From Acidobacteriota bacterium (GTDB lineage: Bacteria > Acidobacteriota > Terriglobia > Terriglobales > Acidobacteriaceae), in assembly GCA_021806005.1 (NCBI GenBank), contig JAJZDM010000005.1, positions 1 to 64,000 on the forward strand: DNA of 64,000 bases, read 5' to 3'. Positions within the stretch are counted from its first letter, which is position 1. Each line of letters starts with the position of its first letter. Both the position numbers and the translations under genes were made by a program. Below the pieces are notes generated by a model that did no database searches, was not told where the DNA came from, and saw nothing but the letters and a program-made list of their open reading frames with translations. Below, piece by piece: positions 11,466 through 21,016 of this stretch.

Positions 11466-11561
11466 CTCCCTATGATGACACCGTATGCGGCTCTCTGCCC
11501 CCGGATGCAGAGCGAAGATTGCGCCCGACCCCTGAGGCACAGCGGCCAACTGCGGGAGGGT

Positions 11562-12932
11562 CTAAGCTACCGCGCCGCCGGCCGGATACCCTGTGACGCC
11601 CACCCTGACCCGCTCTACCCTCCGGTCCGTCGAGGCCAGAACCTCCAGGCGCAGCGGTCCATCCTCCACCACCTCTCCAGGCAGCGGAATGTGGCCGGCC
11701 ATCTCACTGACCAGCCCGCCGACCGTGGTTGCCTCATACTTCATCAGCAGTTGTGCCAGGGACTGCTCCGCCTCGTGCTCCTCCATCTCGGCCGCATCCT
11801 GTTCCTCATCGCCCACACTCTCCGCCGCATCCGCGTTCTCACTCGACTCTCCGAGCAACTCGCGCAGCCGCGCTACCTCAAAGCTTCCGGGAACGATCCA
11901 GGCGCCCTCCGGTTCGGCGACCGGAGCCTCTCCATCGGTGTCCGTGTCATGCTCGTCTTCGATCTCGCCCACGATTGCTTCAATCAGGTCTTCGATGGTC
12001 ACCAGCCCCGCAACTCCGCCGTACTCATCGATCACAATGCCCATATGCTGCTTCTGCTGCTGCATCTCGCGCAGCAGTTCGTTTACCTTCTTGGTCTCCG
12101 GAATGAATAGCGCGGGGCGTTGCAGCTCAGCCACCGTCATTCGAGCGGCGTCCGTATCCTTGACGCCCAGCAGATCGCGAGCGAAGGCTACTCCGGTGAT
12201 GCGGTCCAGAGTGTCCCCGTACACCGGCACACGCGAGAAGTTATGCGCATTGACCTCCGCAGTGAACTGCTCCAGCGATGTCCTTCCGGAGACGGCAAAC
12301 ATCTCCGGACGAGGGGTCATCACCTCGCGTACCACCTTGTCGCCAAACTCGACCACGCTGCGCACCAGTTCGCGGTCCTCTTCGTCCAGCACGCCCTCCT
12401 CTTCACCCGCCTCGAGCAACGCATCCATGGCCTCGTCGGGGTTCTCCGCGTGCTCCACCTCCGCCTCCGCCAGGCCCGCAATCGAGAGCAGCAGCCCAAT
12501 GACCAGCGTCAACGGCATCACCAGATAAAACAGCAGACGAACCAGCCACGCGATCCTGGCGATCCACTCGCCGGCGGTCTTGGTGAAGAAGATCTGCGGC
12601 AGCAGGCGGTCAAAGACCAGCAGCGCCAGCAGCAACTCAAAGACCGTCCGCGCGATCTCCGCCGGGCTCTCTCCGATCTTGCCCTGGAGTTGGATGGCCA
12701 GCAGAAACACCAGAGCTCCCAAGGCGATCTGCCGCAGAACGGAGGCCGCCATCGCCGACGACTGCCGGCTGAGATTGAGTTTGGGTTCTACGCCCCGCTC
12801 CCAGGCATCGATGTTCTCCGTATACTCTCGAGCGAGAAACTTTCCCATCTCGAAGTAGATCCGGTCCACATACGCCGCAAGCGCAAGCAGGCACAGCAGC
12901 AGGAGCACCAGCAGATCGTATCCGCTGATCAT
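11562..12932 (-). CDS. CorC/HlyC-family CBS-domain membrane protein
   Basis: This 456-residue protein has about four transmembrane helices in its first 180 residues, two CBS domains (from EVMTPRPEMFAV near 210 to LVTIEDLIEAIVGEIEDE near 330), and a C-terminal CorC/HlyC transporter-associated domain. The family is linked to magnesium and cobalt efflux and is often called hemolysin-like. Two acidic stretches (DEHDTDTDGE and AESVGDEEQDAAEMEEHE) follow the CBS pair. Its ATG overlaps the ybeY stop by four bases, which fixes the start. Confidence 0.9.
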   Translation of the reverse strand: MISGYDLLVLLLLCLLALAAYVDRIYFEMGKFLAREYTENIDAWERGVEPKLNLSRQSSAMAASVLRQIALGALVFLLAIQLQGKIGESPAEIARTVFELLLALLVFDRLLPQIFFTKTAGEWIARIAWLVRLLFYLVMPLTLVIGLLLSIAGLAEAEVEHAENPDEAMDALLEAGEEEGVLDEEDRELVRSVVEFGDKVVREVMTPRPEMFAVSGRTSLEQFTAEVNAHNFSRVPVYGDTLDRITGVAFARDLLGVKDTDAARMTVAELQRPALFIPETKKVNELLREMQQQKQHMGIVIDEYGGVAGLVTIEDLIEAIVGEIEDEHDTDTDGEAPVAEPEGAWIVPGSFEVARLRELLGESSENADAAESVGDEEQDAAEMEEHEAEQSLAQLLMKYEATTVGGLVSEMAGHIPLPGEVVEDGPLRLEVLASTDRRVERVRVGVTGYPAGGAVA

Positions 12933-13501
12933 GCCCGCACCCGGGAGGACTTCGCCTTCGCCTTCGCCTTTGCCTTCGCCTTCGTCTTTGTCCTTGCCCT
13001 GAGGGCAGCCTTCTCTGCCCGCGCGATCAGCCCATCGGGCAGCCCCAGTCTGGTGCGCAGCCGGCCTTCGCGCGCAGCCATCGCTCCGTCGTCGGTCTCG
13101 TGATCCATCCCGGAGAGATGCAGCATCCCATGCAACAGAAGGATACGGACCTCGTCTCGCAGCGAGTGCCCATGTTCGTCAGCCTGACGCCGCGCCGTAT
13201 CGAGCGAGATCGCCAGATCCCCGGCGTACTCCGCGGCAACCTCCGTGGCGGAGGGGAAGCTCAGCACATCGGTGGCCTTGTCCTTACCCCGGAACTGGCG
13301 GTTGAGCCGCCGCAGCGTCCTGTCGTCCGCCAGCAGCACATCCACCACCCCCTTTAGCCCGGCTGCAGCCTGCGCCGTGCGCAGAAACCGTGTCAGCCCG
13401 GCCCGGGACAATCCGAGCGCCTTCCAGGCGGCCGCATCACCAACAGACTCACTGCCGGCTTCCCTGGCAGCCGGCTCTCGAGGAGGTTCCAGAGTTATCA
13501 T
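12929..13501 (-). CDS. ybeY: Endoribonuclease YbeY
   Basis: YbeY is a zinc-dependent RNase that matures 16S rRNA and works with Era and ribosomal proteins. The metal motif HGMLHLSGMDHETD is near residue 129 and the conserved LNRQFRGKDKATDVLSFP segment near 69. The domain ends near residue 165. After it comes an unusual basic tail of alternating alanine and lysine, encoded by a GCCTTC-type hexanucleotide repeat at about 12952-12990. The gene sits between phoH and corC, the usual order. Confidence 0.95.
   Translation of the reverse strand: MITLEPPREPAAREAGSESVGDAAAWKALGLSRAGLTRFLRTAQAAAGLKGVVDVLLADDRTLRRLNRQFRGKDKATDVLSFPSATEVAAEYAGDLAISLDTARRQADEHGHSLRDEVRILLLHGMLHLSGMDHETDDGAMAAREGRLRTRLGLPDGLIARAEKAALRARTKTKAKAKAKAKAKSSRVRA
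12952..12990. repeat. Hexanucleotide repeat coding an Ala-Lys tail
   Basis: Near-perfect tandem copies of TTCGCC with occasional third-position changes fall inside the 3' end of ybeY. They encode alternating Lys-Ala on the minus strand. Copy number could vary by slippage without breaking the frame, because the unit is six bases. Confidence 0.6.
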
Positions 13502-13730
13502 GCTTGCTCCGATGCTATCGCATCCAGAGTCGCGTAGAGGCGTTCACCGCACAGATGATCCAGCAAGGGTGAAACCTCCCCAGCGTCTGCGACAAGAGGA
13601 TTGAACGCCTCGCCCGCACCCTGCTGGCGCGCACCGATCGTTGAACCAACAGCATCCATTCGCCAGCGCCCGACACCACGCCCGTCCAGCGGTGTGGCCA
13701 GCGTTCGTCGATCGTGCGATCCGGGAAGAC

Positions 13731-14762
13731 CTATTGCGGATGCAGCACTCGCTTTTGCGGCTCTTCCACCTCGATGGCGAGGGGAACACCGTCCACGGCG
13801 AGCGGCAGTTGTTCGGCCCGGTCATAGGTGTCATAGGCACGCACGATACGCTGCACCAGATGGTGCCGGACCACATCCACGTCCTCGAAGTGACAGAACC
13901 GGATGCCCTCCACGCCATCGAGCACCCTCAGGGCCTCCAGCAACCCGCTCCGCTTGGGAGTGGGCAGATCGCACTGCGAGAGATCACCGGTGATGACCGC
14001 CTTGGACTGGTTGCCCATGCGGGTGAGGAACATCTTCATCTGTTCACCGGTGGTGTTCTGGGCCTCATCCATGATGATGAATGCATCATGGAGGGTGCGT
14101 CCGCGCATAAACGCCAGGGGCGCAATCTCAATCACGTTGCTCTCCAGCATCTTGTCCACCTTGGCCGGGTCCAGCAGATCATAGAGGGCGTCGTAGAGCG
14201 GCCGCAGATACGGATCGACCTTCTCCTGCAGGCTCCCTGGGAGGAAGCCCAGGCGCTCGCCAGCTTCTACCGCCGGCCGGACCAGGATGATCCGGGAGAC
14301 CTTCTTCGCCAGCAGCGCGCTGACGGCCATCGCCACGGCCAGGTAGGTCTTGCCGGTGCCGGCCGGGCCCAGTCCAAAGACCATGTCATGGGTCTCAATG
14401 GACTCCACATACCTTCTCTGATTGGGGCTGCGCGGCTGCACCGCGCGCTTGGCACCGATGGCACGCTGCTTGCCGCTCTCCACCAACCCGCGCAAGGTCA
14501 CCGCTGGATCTGCCACCACCATCTTCAGCAGCGCATTCAGTTCGCCGTTATGGGGGTGCACACCAAGCCTTCGAAGCTGTTCGAAGTCGGTGAAGATTCC
14601 CTCCACCCGGGCCACCGCCGCAGCCTCTCCCATCAGATGAATACTCTCCGACCGCAGATCGATCTGTACGCCCAGCCCATCTTCCATCAGACGAAGATTC
14701 TCGTCGCGCGTGCCATACAACGGCTCAATTCCAGGGGTGAGATTCAGAGTTTTTTTGACCAA
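13731..14762 (-). CDS. PhoH-like ATPase
   Basis: A 343-residue PhoH-family protein, a P-loop ATPase thought to act in RNA metabolism. The Walker A loop (GLGPAGTGKTYLAVAMAV) is near residue 129 and the Walker B (DAFIIMDEAQNTT) near 229; an N-terminal KH-like part precedes the P-loop. The track start is TTG at 14762 with a GGAGG about 13 bases upstream, so the exact start is uncertain. It heads the phoH-ybeY-corC-era operon; a 229-base gap with no gene separates it from ybeY. Confidence 0.93.
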   Translation of the reverse strand: MVKKTLNLTPGIEPLYGTRDENLRLMEDGLGVQIDLRSESIHLMGEAAAVARVEGIFTDFEQLRRLGVHPHNGELNALLKMVVADPAVTLRGLVESGKQRAIGAKRAVQPRSPNQRRYVESIETHDMVFGLGPAGTGKTYLAVAMAVSALLAKKVSRIILVRPAVEAGERLGFLPGSLQEKVDPYLRPLYDALYDLLDPAKVDKMLESNVIEIAPLAFMRGRTLHDAFIIMDEAQNTTGEQMKMFLTRMGNQSKAVITGDLSQCDLPTPKRSGLLEALRVLDGVEGIRFCHFEDVDVVRHHLVQRIVRAYDTYDRAEQLPLAVDGVPLAIEVEEPQKRVLHPQ

Positions 14763-15076
14763 GTAGGAGCCTGACCTCCGTCAGGAGATTGCAAGGAGAG
14801 AGCATTTCGCCTCTCGATGTTGGATGCGGGGAAGAGAGCACCGACTCTATATCGCCCTATGCGACACCGCCCAGCGGAGCGCCGGAGTCTCACAGCAGCC
14901 AGGCGGGGCCTCGCATACTGGATAACGACCGGATTGGCTAGCATTGCCAATAGAGTATCGATCTTGCCCCAGAGAGTACCGCCGCACGGCTCTTCGCGTC
15001 AAGGCGCAAGAGATGAATTTGAACCATGGACCGCACCCGGTTCCACCAGGCGGGGTGCAGCATGCGCGCCGGTTCA
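14763..15076. other. Intergenic region between phoH and the rpsT promoter
   Basis: This is the left part of a 512-base divergent gap. Short frames here lack ribosome binding sites and family resemblance. It presumably holds the minus-strand phoH promoter, but I cannot point to it. Confidence 0.4.
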
Positions 15077-15106
15077 TTGACCCTCCGTGCGCAAATACCG
15101 TAGAAT
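15077..15106 (+). promoter_or_regulatory. Sigma-70-type promoter of rpsT
   Basis: A TTGACC -35 (15077-15082) and a TAGAAT -10 (15101-15106) are 18 bases apart. The start site would be near 15113, leaving a leader of about 160 bases before rpsT. A leader of that length could hold S20 autoregulation, though no known structure is recognisable. Confidence 0.6.
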
Positions 15107-15274
15107 CAAAGCTGCAGAGGAGTGGCTGCACTGCTCGCCCCCGTCTTCAGGACGAGGAGCGGCACCAGCTTCCGGTCTGCATCCCATTTTCCCGCGTAAC
15201 CCACCTCCTTATCAGATGCTCCGCATCTTCAGGGTAGCCGGCTATCCAGGGCAAAAAGAAAAGAGTCTCGCATC

Positions 15275-15550
15275 ATGGCAAATCACGTCTCATCGCTCAA
15301 GCGCGCCCGTCAAACCGTAACCAGGACGGCCATCAACCGCGCCAACCGTTCCAAGCTGCGCAGCAGCCTCCGCTCCATGCGCGAGGCCCTGGCCGCCGGC
15401 GACAAGAGCACGCTCGCCGGCGCTTACCGCTCCACCGTCTCGGTGCTGGACAAGAGCGTCCAGAAGGGCGTTCTGCACAAGAACACCGCCAACCGCTACA
15501 AGGCCCGCCTGAACGCCCGCGTCAAGGCAGTGGTCACCAAGACCGCCTGA
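15275..15550 (+). CDS. rpsT: 30S ribosomal protein S20
   Basis: The 91-residue basic protein binds 16S rRNA early in 30S assembly. It shows the S20 pattern: [14 protein letters not shown] at the N-terminus, [10 protein letters not shown] in the first helix and a C-terminal [16 protein letters not shown]. Length is normal. It stands alone between a clear promoter and a clear terminator. The ribosome binding site is poor (AAGAG well upstream of the ATG). Confidence 0.97.
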   Translation: MANHVSSLKRARQTVTRTAINRANRSKLRSSLRSMREALAAGDKSTLAGAYRSTVSVLDKSVQKGVLHKNTANRYKARLNARVKAVVTKTA

Positions 15551-15590
15551 AGGCTGCACTTACAAGAAACTTGCAGGACAAGAACGACCC

Positions 15591-15624
15591 AGGAGGCCAG
15601 CCGCGTGCTGGCCTCCTCGCTTTT
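15591..15624 (+). terminator. Rho-independent terminator after rpsT
   Basis: An 11-base perfect stem (AGGAGGCCAGC at 15591-15601 with its complement at 15607-15617) closes a five-base loop and is followed by CGCTTTT. It lies 41 bases after the rpsT stop codon. Confidence 0.85.
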
Positions 15625-15789
15625 GAATCGCTCCCCGGCACACCTGGTGAAGGAACCTCCACGCTCCGGTCCGCGTACACTACTCCTGCAAAGACTTCCT
15701 TTGCCAGGGACAGTTCTGTCTCCATGGCCACCCGCAAGCCTCGCTCCTGCTCGACGGGAGCGGAGAGCCCTTTACTTGGAGTCCGCTTG

Positions 15790-17967
15790 ATGAACATCTT
15801 TCGCCTGCACCATCCAGCCCGACCGCACGGCAAGGCCTTCGGCCTTACACTCAGCCTGACGCTCTTCGCGCTTCCCTTTACCGTCCTGACGCTTCCCCTA
15901 GCCAGCGCGGCGCAGTCTCCCGGTGCAGCCACGCCAGCCAAAAGCACATCGGCACCAGGCAACTCGACCCCCAACGCCCCAAACACTTACCACCTTGCTC
16001 CGGCGTTCGACCTCTCCTCCATGAATACGGCGGTGGACCCCTGCGATGACTTCTACAAGTTTGCCTGCGGCAACTACGCTGCTCACAATCCCATCCCCGC
16101 GGACCAGCCCGCGGTGAATCAGTTTGAGACTCTCTATAACGTTACGACCCAGGAGCTGAACGGAATCCTGACCCAGTACGCCGCTCCCAGCCCGTCCCGG
16201 ACCCCTAACCAGCAGAAGATCGGGGACTATTATGCCGCCTGCATGAACACGGAGCGCATCGACAGCCTGGGACTGAAGCCCCTGCAGCCGCTGCTGCAGC
16301 AGATCGACACGGTGACAAGGGCCAACCTTCTCTCCCTGACCGGCGAACTCCAGAACATGGGCGTCAATGTGTTCTTCGGGTTCGGCGAGGAGCAGGATTA
16401 CAAGGACTCCAGCAAGCAGGTAGCGCTTGCCGATCAGGGCGGCCTGGGCCTGCCTGAGCGTGACTACTATACCCGTACCGGAGCCAAAGACAAGCAGATC
16501 CGCGATGAATACGTCCAGTTCGTCGCCAAGATGCTCACGCTCTCCGGCGAAGCCCCGGCCACGGCCCAGAGTGACGCCGAACATATCCTGGACTTTGAGA
16601 CCCGGCTCGCCCTCGCCTCTCTCACCGACACACAGCGCCGCGACCCGGAGACCATCTACCATCCTCAGACCCTGACGACCTTCGAGGCGAGTGTGGCTCC
16701 CCTGGACTTCGCTCAGTTTTTGACTGCGGATAAAGTGCCCAGCATCACCTCCCTGGTAGATGCCAGCCCGGCGTTCTTCCCCGCCATGGCGACCGCAATC
16801 AAGGAGACGGACCTCACCACCCTCCGCGCCTACATGCGCTTCCATCTTCTGAGCACCTTTGGCAGTGAACTGCCCCACCCCTTCGATGCGGAAAACTTCC
16901 ACTTCTATGGCACTGAACTGGAGGGCGTACCCACCCAGCGCCCACGCTGGAAGCGCTGTTCCTCAGCCGTAGACGCCACCCTGGGCGAAGCCCTCGGACA
17001 GGTCTACGTAGAACACTACTTTGCCGGCGACAGCAAGCAGAAGACCCTCCAGATGGTGCATGACATTGAGGCCGCCATGGACCAGGACATCGACACCCTG
17101 GACTGGATGAGCCCCGCTACCAAGGTCCGCGCCAAGGAGAAGCTCCACGCGGTCACCGACAAGATCGGCTATCCGGACAAGTGGCGCGACTACAGCAAGC
17201 TGGTGATCTCTCCTACCAACGCCCTGGAGAACGCGGAGCGCGCCAGCGCGTTCGAGACCAACCGCGAGTTGAACAAGATCGGCAAGCCCGTCGACAAGAA
17301 CGAGTGGGGTATGACGCCGCCCACCATCAACGCCTACTACGACCCCAGCATGAATGACATCAACTTCCCCGCCGGGATTCTGCAGCCGCCATTCTATGAT
17401 CCGCACGCCGGCCTGGCCGTGAACTATGGGCACATCGGCGCCGTGATCGGCCATGAGCTGACCCATGGCTTTGACGATGAGGGCAGGAAGTTCGACGCCA
17501 ACGGAGATCTCTCCGACTGGTGGACAGCGGCGGACCTCTCCGGCTTTGAGGCCCGCACCGGTTGCCTGGCCAATGAGTACGGCAGCTTTGTGGCCGTCCC
17601 CGGAGCCACCCCCAAGGACAACGTCATGGTGAACGGCAAGCTCACGCTGGGTGAGAACACCGCGGACAACGGAGGTTTGGTGCTGGCCTTTATCGCCTAC
17701 CTGAACCGGGCTCGCGAGAATGGTGTCGACATCCACAGGAAAGTGGACGGCTACACCGGCCCACAGCGCTTCTATATCGCCTTTGCCCAGAACTGGTGCG
17801 AGAACGTCCGTCCGGCGGCGGTTCGGGAGCAGGTCCTGACCGACCCCCACTCCCCGGCCCACTTCCGGGCCAATGGAGCCATCGTCAACCAGCCCGGCTT
17901 TGCCTCTGCCTTCGGCTGCAAGAAGGGTTCACCCATGGTTCCAGAGAAGAACTGCCGGGTCTGGTAA
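15790..17967 (+). CDS. Secreted M13 family zinc metallopeptidase (neprilysin-like)
   Basis: A 725-residue peptidase with an N-terminal signal peptide ending near ASAAQ. The zinc site is HELTH at 555-559; the third-ligand motif is ENTAD at 622-626, where the family usually has ENIAD. The N-terminal domain (DPCDDFYKFACGNY) and the segment NAYYDPSMNDINFPAGILQPP are typical of M13, and the C-terminus ends in W as in many relatives. The ATG at 15790 starts the signal peptide; the frame is open 73 codons upstream through the rpsT terminator, which argues against an earlier start. It probably degrades peptides in the periplasm. Confidence 0.95.
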   Translation: MNIFRLHHPARPHGKAFGLTLSLTLFALPFTVLTLPLASAAQSPGAATPAKSTSAPGNSTPNAPNTYHLAPAFDLSSMNTAVDPCDDFYKFACGNYAAHNPIPADQPAVNQFETLYNVTTQELNGILTQYAAPSPSRTPNQQKIGDYYAACMNTERIDSLGLKPLQPLLQQIDTVTRANLLSLTGELQNMGVNVFFGFGEEQDYKDSSKQVALADQGGLGLPERDYYTRTGAKDKQIRDEYVQFVAKMLTLSGEAPATAQSDAEHILDFETRLALASLTDTQRRDPETIYHPQTLTTFEASVAPLDFAQFLTADKVPSITSLVDASPAFFPAMATAIKETDLTTLRAYMRFHLLSTFGSELPHPFDAENFHFYGTELEGVPTQRPRWKRCSSAVDATLGEALGQVYVEHYFAGDSKQKTLQMVHDIEAAMDQDIDTLDWMSPATKVRAKEKLHAVTDKIGYPDKWRDYSKLVISPTNALENAERASAFETNRELNKIGKPVDKNEWGMTPPTINAYYDPSMNDINFPAGILQPPFYDPHAGLAVNYGHIGAVIGHELTHGFDDEGRKFDANGDLSDWWTAADLSGFEARTGCLANEYGSFVAVPGATPKDNVMVNGKLTLGENTADNGGLVLAFIAYLNRARENGVDIHRKVDGYTGPQRFYIAFAQNWCENVRPAAVREQVLTDPHSPAHFRANGAIVNQPGFASAFGCKKGSPMVPEKNCRVW

Positions 17968-18084
17968 CCGGGCAAGCTGAACCATTGGGCCGACGAACCG
18001 GCATGCTTGGTGGAGACAACTCTGCTGCGCACGGTCGGTTCGTCGGCACCTTCGTCTCTGGCACCTTCGTCGGCTAATGCGAAA

Positions 18085-19035
18085 ATGGGATCTGTGTCCA
18101 TCCGTGGAAAGCATCGATCTCTCGGCTTTCTGGCTGCGTTTCTGGCCAGCTGTTTCTGGGGTTGCGGCTTCTTCTTCGGAAAGATCGCGCTGAGCGAGAT
18201 GAACGTCGGCGCCATGGTCTTCTACCGCTTCGCCTTTGCAACCCTGGGTCTTCTTCCGCTGCTGCTCTCGCACCGCCCCAGCTTCAACGCCGCCGAGTGG
18301 CGGCTGCTTCTCTTCTCTGCCCTGCTGGGGGTTCCGCTTCAGTTCCTATTTCAGTTCAAGGGCCTGTCCCTGACCACGGTCTCGCACGCCGCGCTGATGG
18401 TAGGAGCCATGCCGGTGATCCTGGCCGTTGGCGCCACACTCTTCGCCAAGGAGCGCCTCAGCGGAGCCGGCTGGGCTGCTCTGGCCATCTCCACCCTGGG
18501 CGCAACTCTGGTGGCACTGGGCGGATCGCACCATCCCTCCTCCGCGGGCGCTGGTCATCCTTCCGGCTCCGGCCCGACGCTGGGCGGGGACCTGCTGGTG
18601 ATCCTCTCCCTCTTCATCGCCCTGTTCTGGATCCTCTTCAACAAGCGTCTGATGGAAGAGCATGACCATGTGGTGGTCACCGCCTACGGCATCGCCACCG
18701 GCACCCTGATGCTCGCCCTGTACGTGCCGCTGGCCTACGGCATACCGCCGCTGCACGGCGTCTCGCTGAAGGCCTGGGCAGCACTGGCTGCCAGCGGCCT
18801 GCTCTGCACGGCTGCCACCACGTTGCTCTGGAACTGGGGCATGACCCAGGTTCCGGCCTCGCAAGCCGGCGTCCTGCTGAATATGGAGCCTCTCATCGGA
18901 TCCATTCTCGGGGTCTTCGTCCTCCATGAGCATCTTGGATCTTCCGCCTGGCTGGGAGGGGCGTTGATTCTGGTAGCTGCGATCGCACTTACAACCCGCG
19001 CCAACACGCCGGTGGAAGATCCCGCCATGGTCTGA
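18085..19035 (+). CDS. EamA/DMT-family transporter
   Basis: About 316 residues with ten predicted transmembrane helices in two EamA repeats, the layout of drug/metabolite transporters. The first repeat begins with FLAAFLASCFWGCGFFFGK and the second with LVILSLFIALFWILFNK. The ATG at 18085 is preferred because upstream codons are a serine- and alanine-rich stretch from a short DNA repeat. Many relatives export amino acids or nucleosides; the substrate here is unknown. It converges on the tRNA-Leu gene. Confidence 0.88.
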   Translation: MGSVSIRGKHRSLGFLAAFLASCFWGCGFFFGKIALSEMNVGAMVFYRFAFATLGLLPLLLSHRPSFNAAEWRLLLFSALLGVPLQFLFQFKGLSLTTVSHAALMVGAMPVILAVGATLFAKERLSGAGWAALAISTLGATLVALGGSHHPSSAGAGHPSGSGPTLGGDLLVILSLFIALFWILFNKRLMEEHDHVVVTAYGIATGTLMLALYVPLAYGIPPLHGVSLKAWAALAASGLLCTAATTLLWNWGMTQVPASQAGVLLNMEPLIGSILGVFVLHEHLGSSAWLGGALILVAAIALTTRANTPVEDPAMV

Positions 19036-19528
19036 GCGGCGTGGGTAGCGCGGATTGTGGTGAGATGCTGTCCATCGAGAACCTCCACTGTACCGATCCG
19101 AACAACGTCTCGCTGCAGGCTTTGTCTCAACAGGTGCTGTTGCTGGCTCCTCGACGCAGAGATGCCATGCCGGTCGAAGAGCGGAGCGAGGTGCTGGCTG
19201 GCGCACTGGCGCTGCGGAACAGCAACACATCTGGGACGCCGAATGACCGGTTCTTATTCAGACTCCTGGAGGCGTTTTGAAATGCGTTTGCCCTGTACGC
19301 TCCATCCGTCGGGGTTGGATTTATGAAGTTGCGAAGCGAATTGGAACATCTCTATTTCACTTCACGACGTGAAATGATTTATTGCGCTGTATGGACAGAA
19401 TTAAGCCGCGTTGGTTTGCCAACAATCCCAACACCGCCATGCGCGTTTGGCCAGTCACGGTCTTGACCGGAGCCCGGCAGACCGGGGTAACTCCCGCTTG
19501 GATTTGACCGCAAATTGCCCCTCCAGAT
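19036..19528. other. Intergenic region between EamA gene and tRNA-Leu
   Basis: This 493-base gap has no gene I can support. A plus-strand frame of 79 codons at 19041-19280 lacks a ribosome binding site and any family resemblance. A small inverted repeat (TTCAC/GTGAA) lies near 19361-19373. The segment 19320-19420 is richer in A and T than its surroundings. No integrase remnant or second tRNA copy is visible. Confidence 0.4.
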
Positions 19529-19617
19529 TGGTGCCCGGAGGGGGACTTGAACCCCCACGGCCGGTTAAGGCCTGCGGATTTTAAGTCCGCTGTGTCTGCC
19601 GATTTCACCATCCGGGC
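19529..19617 (-). tRNA. tRNA-Leu (anticodon UAA)
   Basis: On the minus strand the sequence folds as a class II tRNA. The seven-base acceptor stem is GCCCGGA (5' end at 19617) paired with TCCGGGC. The anticodon stem GCGGA/TCCGC closes the loop CTTAAAA, giving anticodon TAA. A long variable arm and a T arm with GTTCAAGTC follow. The 3' CCA is encoded, at 19531-19529. A reading frame across it is a translation artefact. Confidence 0.96.
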
Positions 19618-19637
19618 GCTGGTGTGGCTCTCGCTCT

Positions 19638-19666
19638 ATCGTATCTGGTTCCAGCGCGGCTTGGAA
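19638..19666 (-). promoter_or_regulatory. Possible promoter of tRNA-Leu
   Basis: On the minus strand TTCCAA (19666-19661) and TACGAT (19643-19638) are 17 bases apart, and transcription would begin about 13 bases before the tRNA 5' end. Both hexamers are imperfect. Confidence 0.35.
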
Positions 19667-19755
19667 TGCTGTTTCCGAGACATGGAACCAGACCGCGATG
19701 AACTGCGTATCCGCTCAAAGTTTCAGCTTCGGCTGTAGGCTCCGCGGACCAGACC

Positions 19756-21009
19756 ATGCCTCTCTACGAGATCTTTCGCCAGACGATCGCGGCCCTCTGG
19801 GCCACCAAGCTGCGCAGCTTCCTGACCATGTTCGGCATCGTCTGGGGCATCAGCTCCGTGATTCTGCTGGTGGGCCTTGGCATCGGCTTTGGTATCGACC
19901 AGCAAAATCGACTCCGCTCCATCGGCACAGACATCGCCATCTGCTTCAACGGCAAGACCGCCATGCCCTACCAGGGCTACGCCGCCGGTCGCCCGATCTC
20001 CCTGACTGTGGACGACGCAATCGCCATCAAGGAGGGCGCTCCACTGGTAAAACGCGTCTCGCCGGAAGTGAGCCGGACGGTGACCGAGGTGAGCCGCTGG
20101 AACGCCGCCAGCCGCACCGTCCGCGGCGTCTGGCCAGAGTACCAGCAGTTCCGCTCACTGCACGTGGAGCAGGGACGGCGGATGAACGCAGAGGATGAGA
20201 GCAGCGGTGCACGCGTGGTCATCCTGGGCGCAGAGTCCAACCGCCAACTGTTTCCGGGCAAGCCGACCATCGGGGAGTCCCTCTCCATCGCCGGGTACCC
20301 CTACACCGTGATCGGCGTGCTGGCCGCCAAAGAACAGAATGGCAGCTACGGCTCCGGACCGGACAACTCGCAACTCTTTGTTCCCTTCTCCGCCATGGAA
20401 CGGGACTTTCCTCCCAACGAGAAGGGCGACCTGCGCGGTAACGTCAATAACATCGTGGTCCAGCCAGTTTCCCCAAAACTGCACGTTGCCGCGCTGCGTG
20501 AGGTGCGGCAGATTCTGGGCGCACGGCACCACTTTGACCCCACCGACCTGGACGCGGTGTGGGTATGGGATACGCTGGAGGACGCGCAGTTCCTGGATAA
20601 CATCTTCCATGCCATGACGGTGTTCTTTGCCGCAGTCGCCCTGCTGACACTGGCGCTGGGAGGCATCGGGGTGATGAACATTATGCTGGTTGCCGTCTCC
20701 GAGAGGACGCGCGAAATAGGCGTGCGCAAGGCCCTGGGAGCGACCGCGGTGGACATCCGGCGTCAGTTTCTGGCCGAGTCCGCGATTATTACCCTGGTGA
20801 GCGGAACCATCGGCCTGCTCTTCGGCGTGGGCATCATCGTCACTCTGCGCCTTCTCCCTATGCCGCCGATTCTGCCTCACCCGGTGCTCTCCGCGACAGC
20901 GATCATCTCCTCCCTGATTACCCTGACTGCGATCACCCTGAGCGCGGGGACATATCCTGCGCTCAGGGCAGCAAGCCTTACCCCCATCGAGTGTCTGCGC
21001 ACCGACTAG
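19756..21009 (+). CDS. MacB-like ABC transporter permease (first of pair)
   Basis: A 417-residue inner-membrane protein with the MacB layout: one N-terminal helix (residues about 17-45), a large periplasmic domain, and three C-terminal helices forming an FtsX domain (near 285-410). The loop SERTREIGVRKALGA after the second helix is the family's coupling region. There is no ATPase domain and no ATPase gene beside it. The next gene, seven bases downstream, is a paralogue, suggesting a heterodimeric permease. Likely roles are efflux or transenvelope mechanotransmission. Confidence 0.92.
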   Translation: MPLYEIFRQTIAALWATKLRSFLTMFGIVWGISSVILLVGLGIGFGIDQQNRLRSIGTDIAICFNGKTAMPYQGYAAGRPISLTVDDAIAIKEGAPLVKRVSPEVSRTVTEVSRWNAASRTVRGVWPEYQQFRSLHVEQGRRMNAEDESSGARVVILGAESNRQLFPGKPTIGESLSIAGYPYTVIGVLAAKEQNGSYGSGPDNSQLFVPFSAMERDFPPNEKGDLRGNVNNIVVQPVSPKLHVAALREVRQILGARHHFDPTDLDAVWVWDTLEDAQFLDNIFHAMTVFFAAVALLTLALGGIGVMNIMLVAVSERTREIGVRKALGATAVDIRRQFLAESAIITLVSGTIGLLFGVGIIVTLRLLPMPPILPHPVLSATAIISSLITLTAITLSAGTYPALRAASLTPIECLRTD

Positions 21010-21016
21010 TTTCTGC

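Noticed and set aside
19041-19280. A 79-codon frame between the EamA gene and tRNA-Leu as a possible small protein or integrase remnant
   Set aside because: No ribosome binding site and no integrase motif; no repeat of the tRNA 3' end that would mark an att site was found in the window.
19357-19611. An 84-codon minus-strand frame across the tRNA-Leu gene
   Set aside because: Its N-terminal MVKSADTADLKSAG segment is the classic translation of a tRNA-Leu; the tRNA fold explains the sequence fully.
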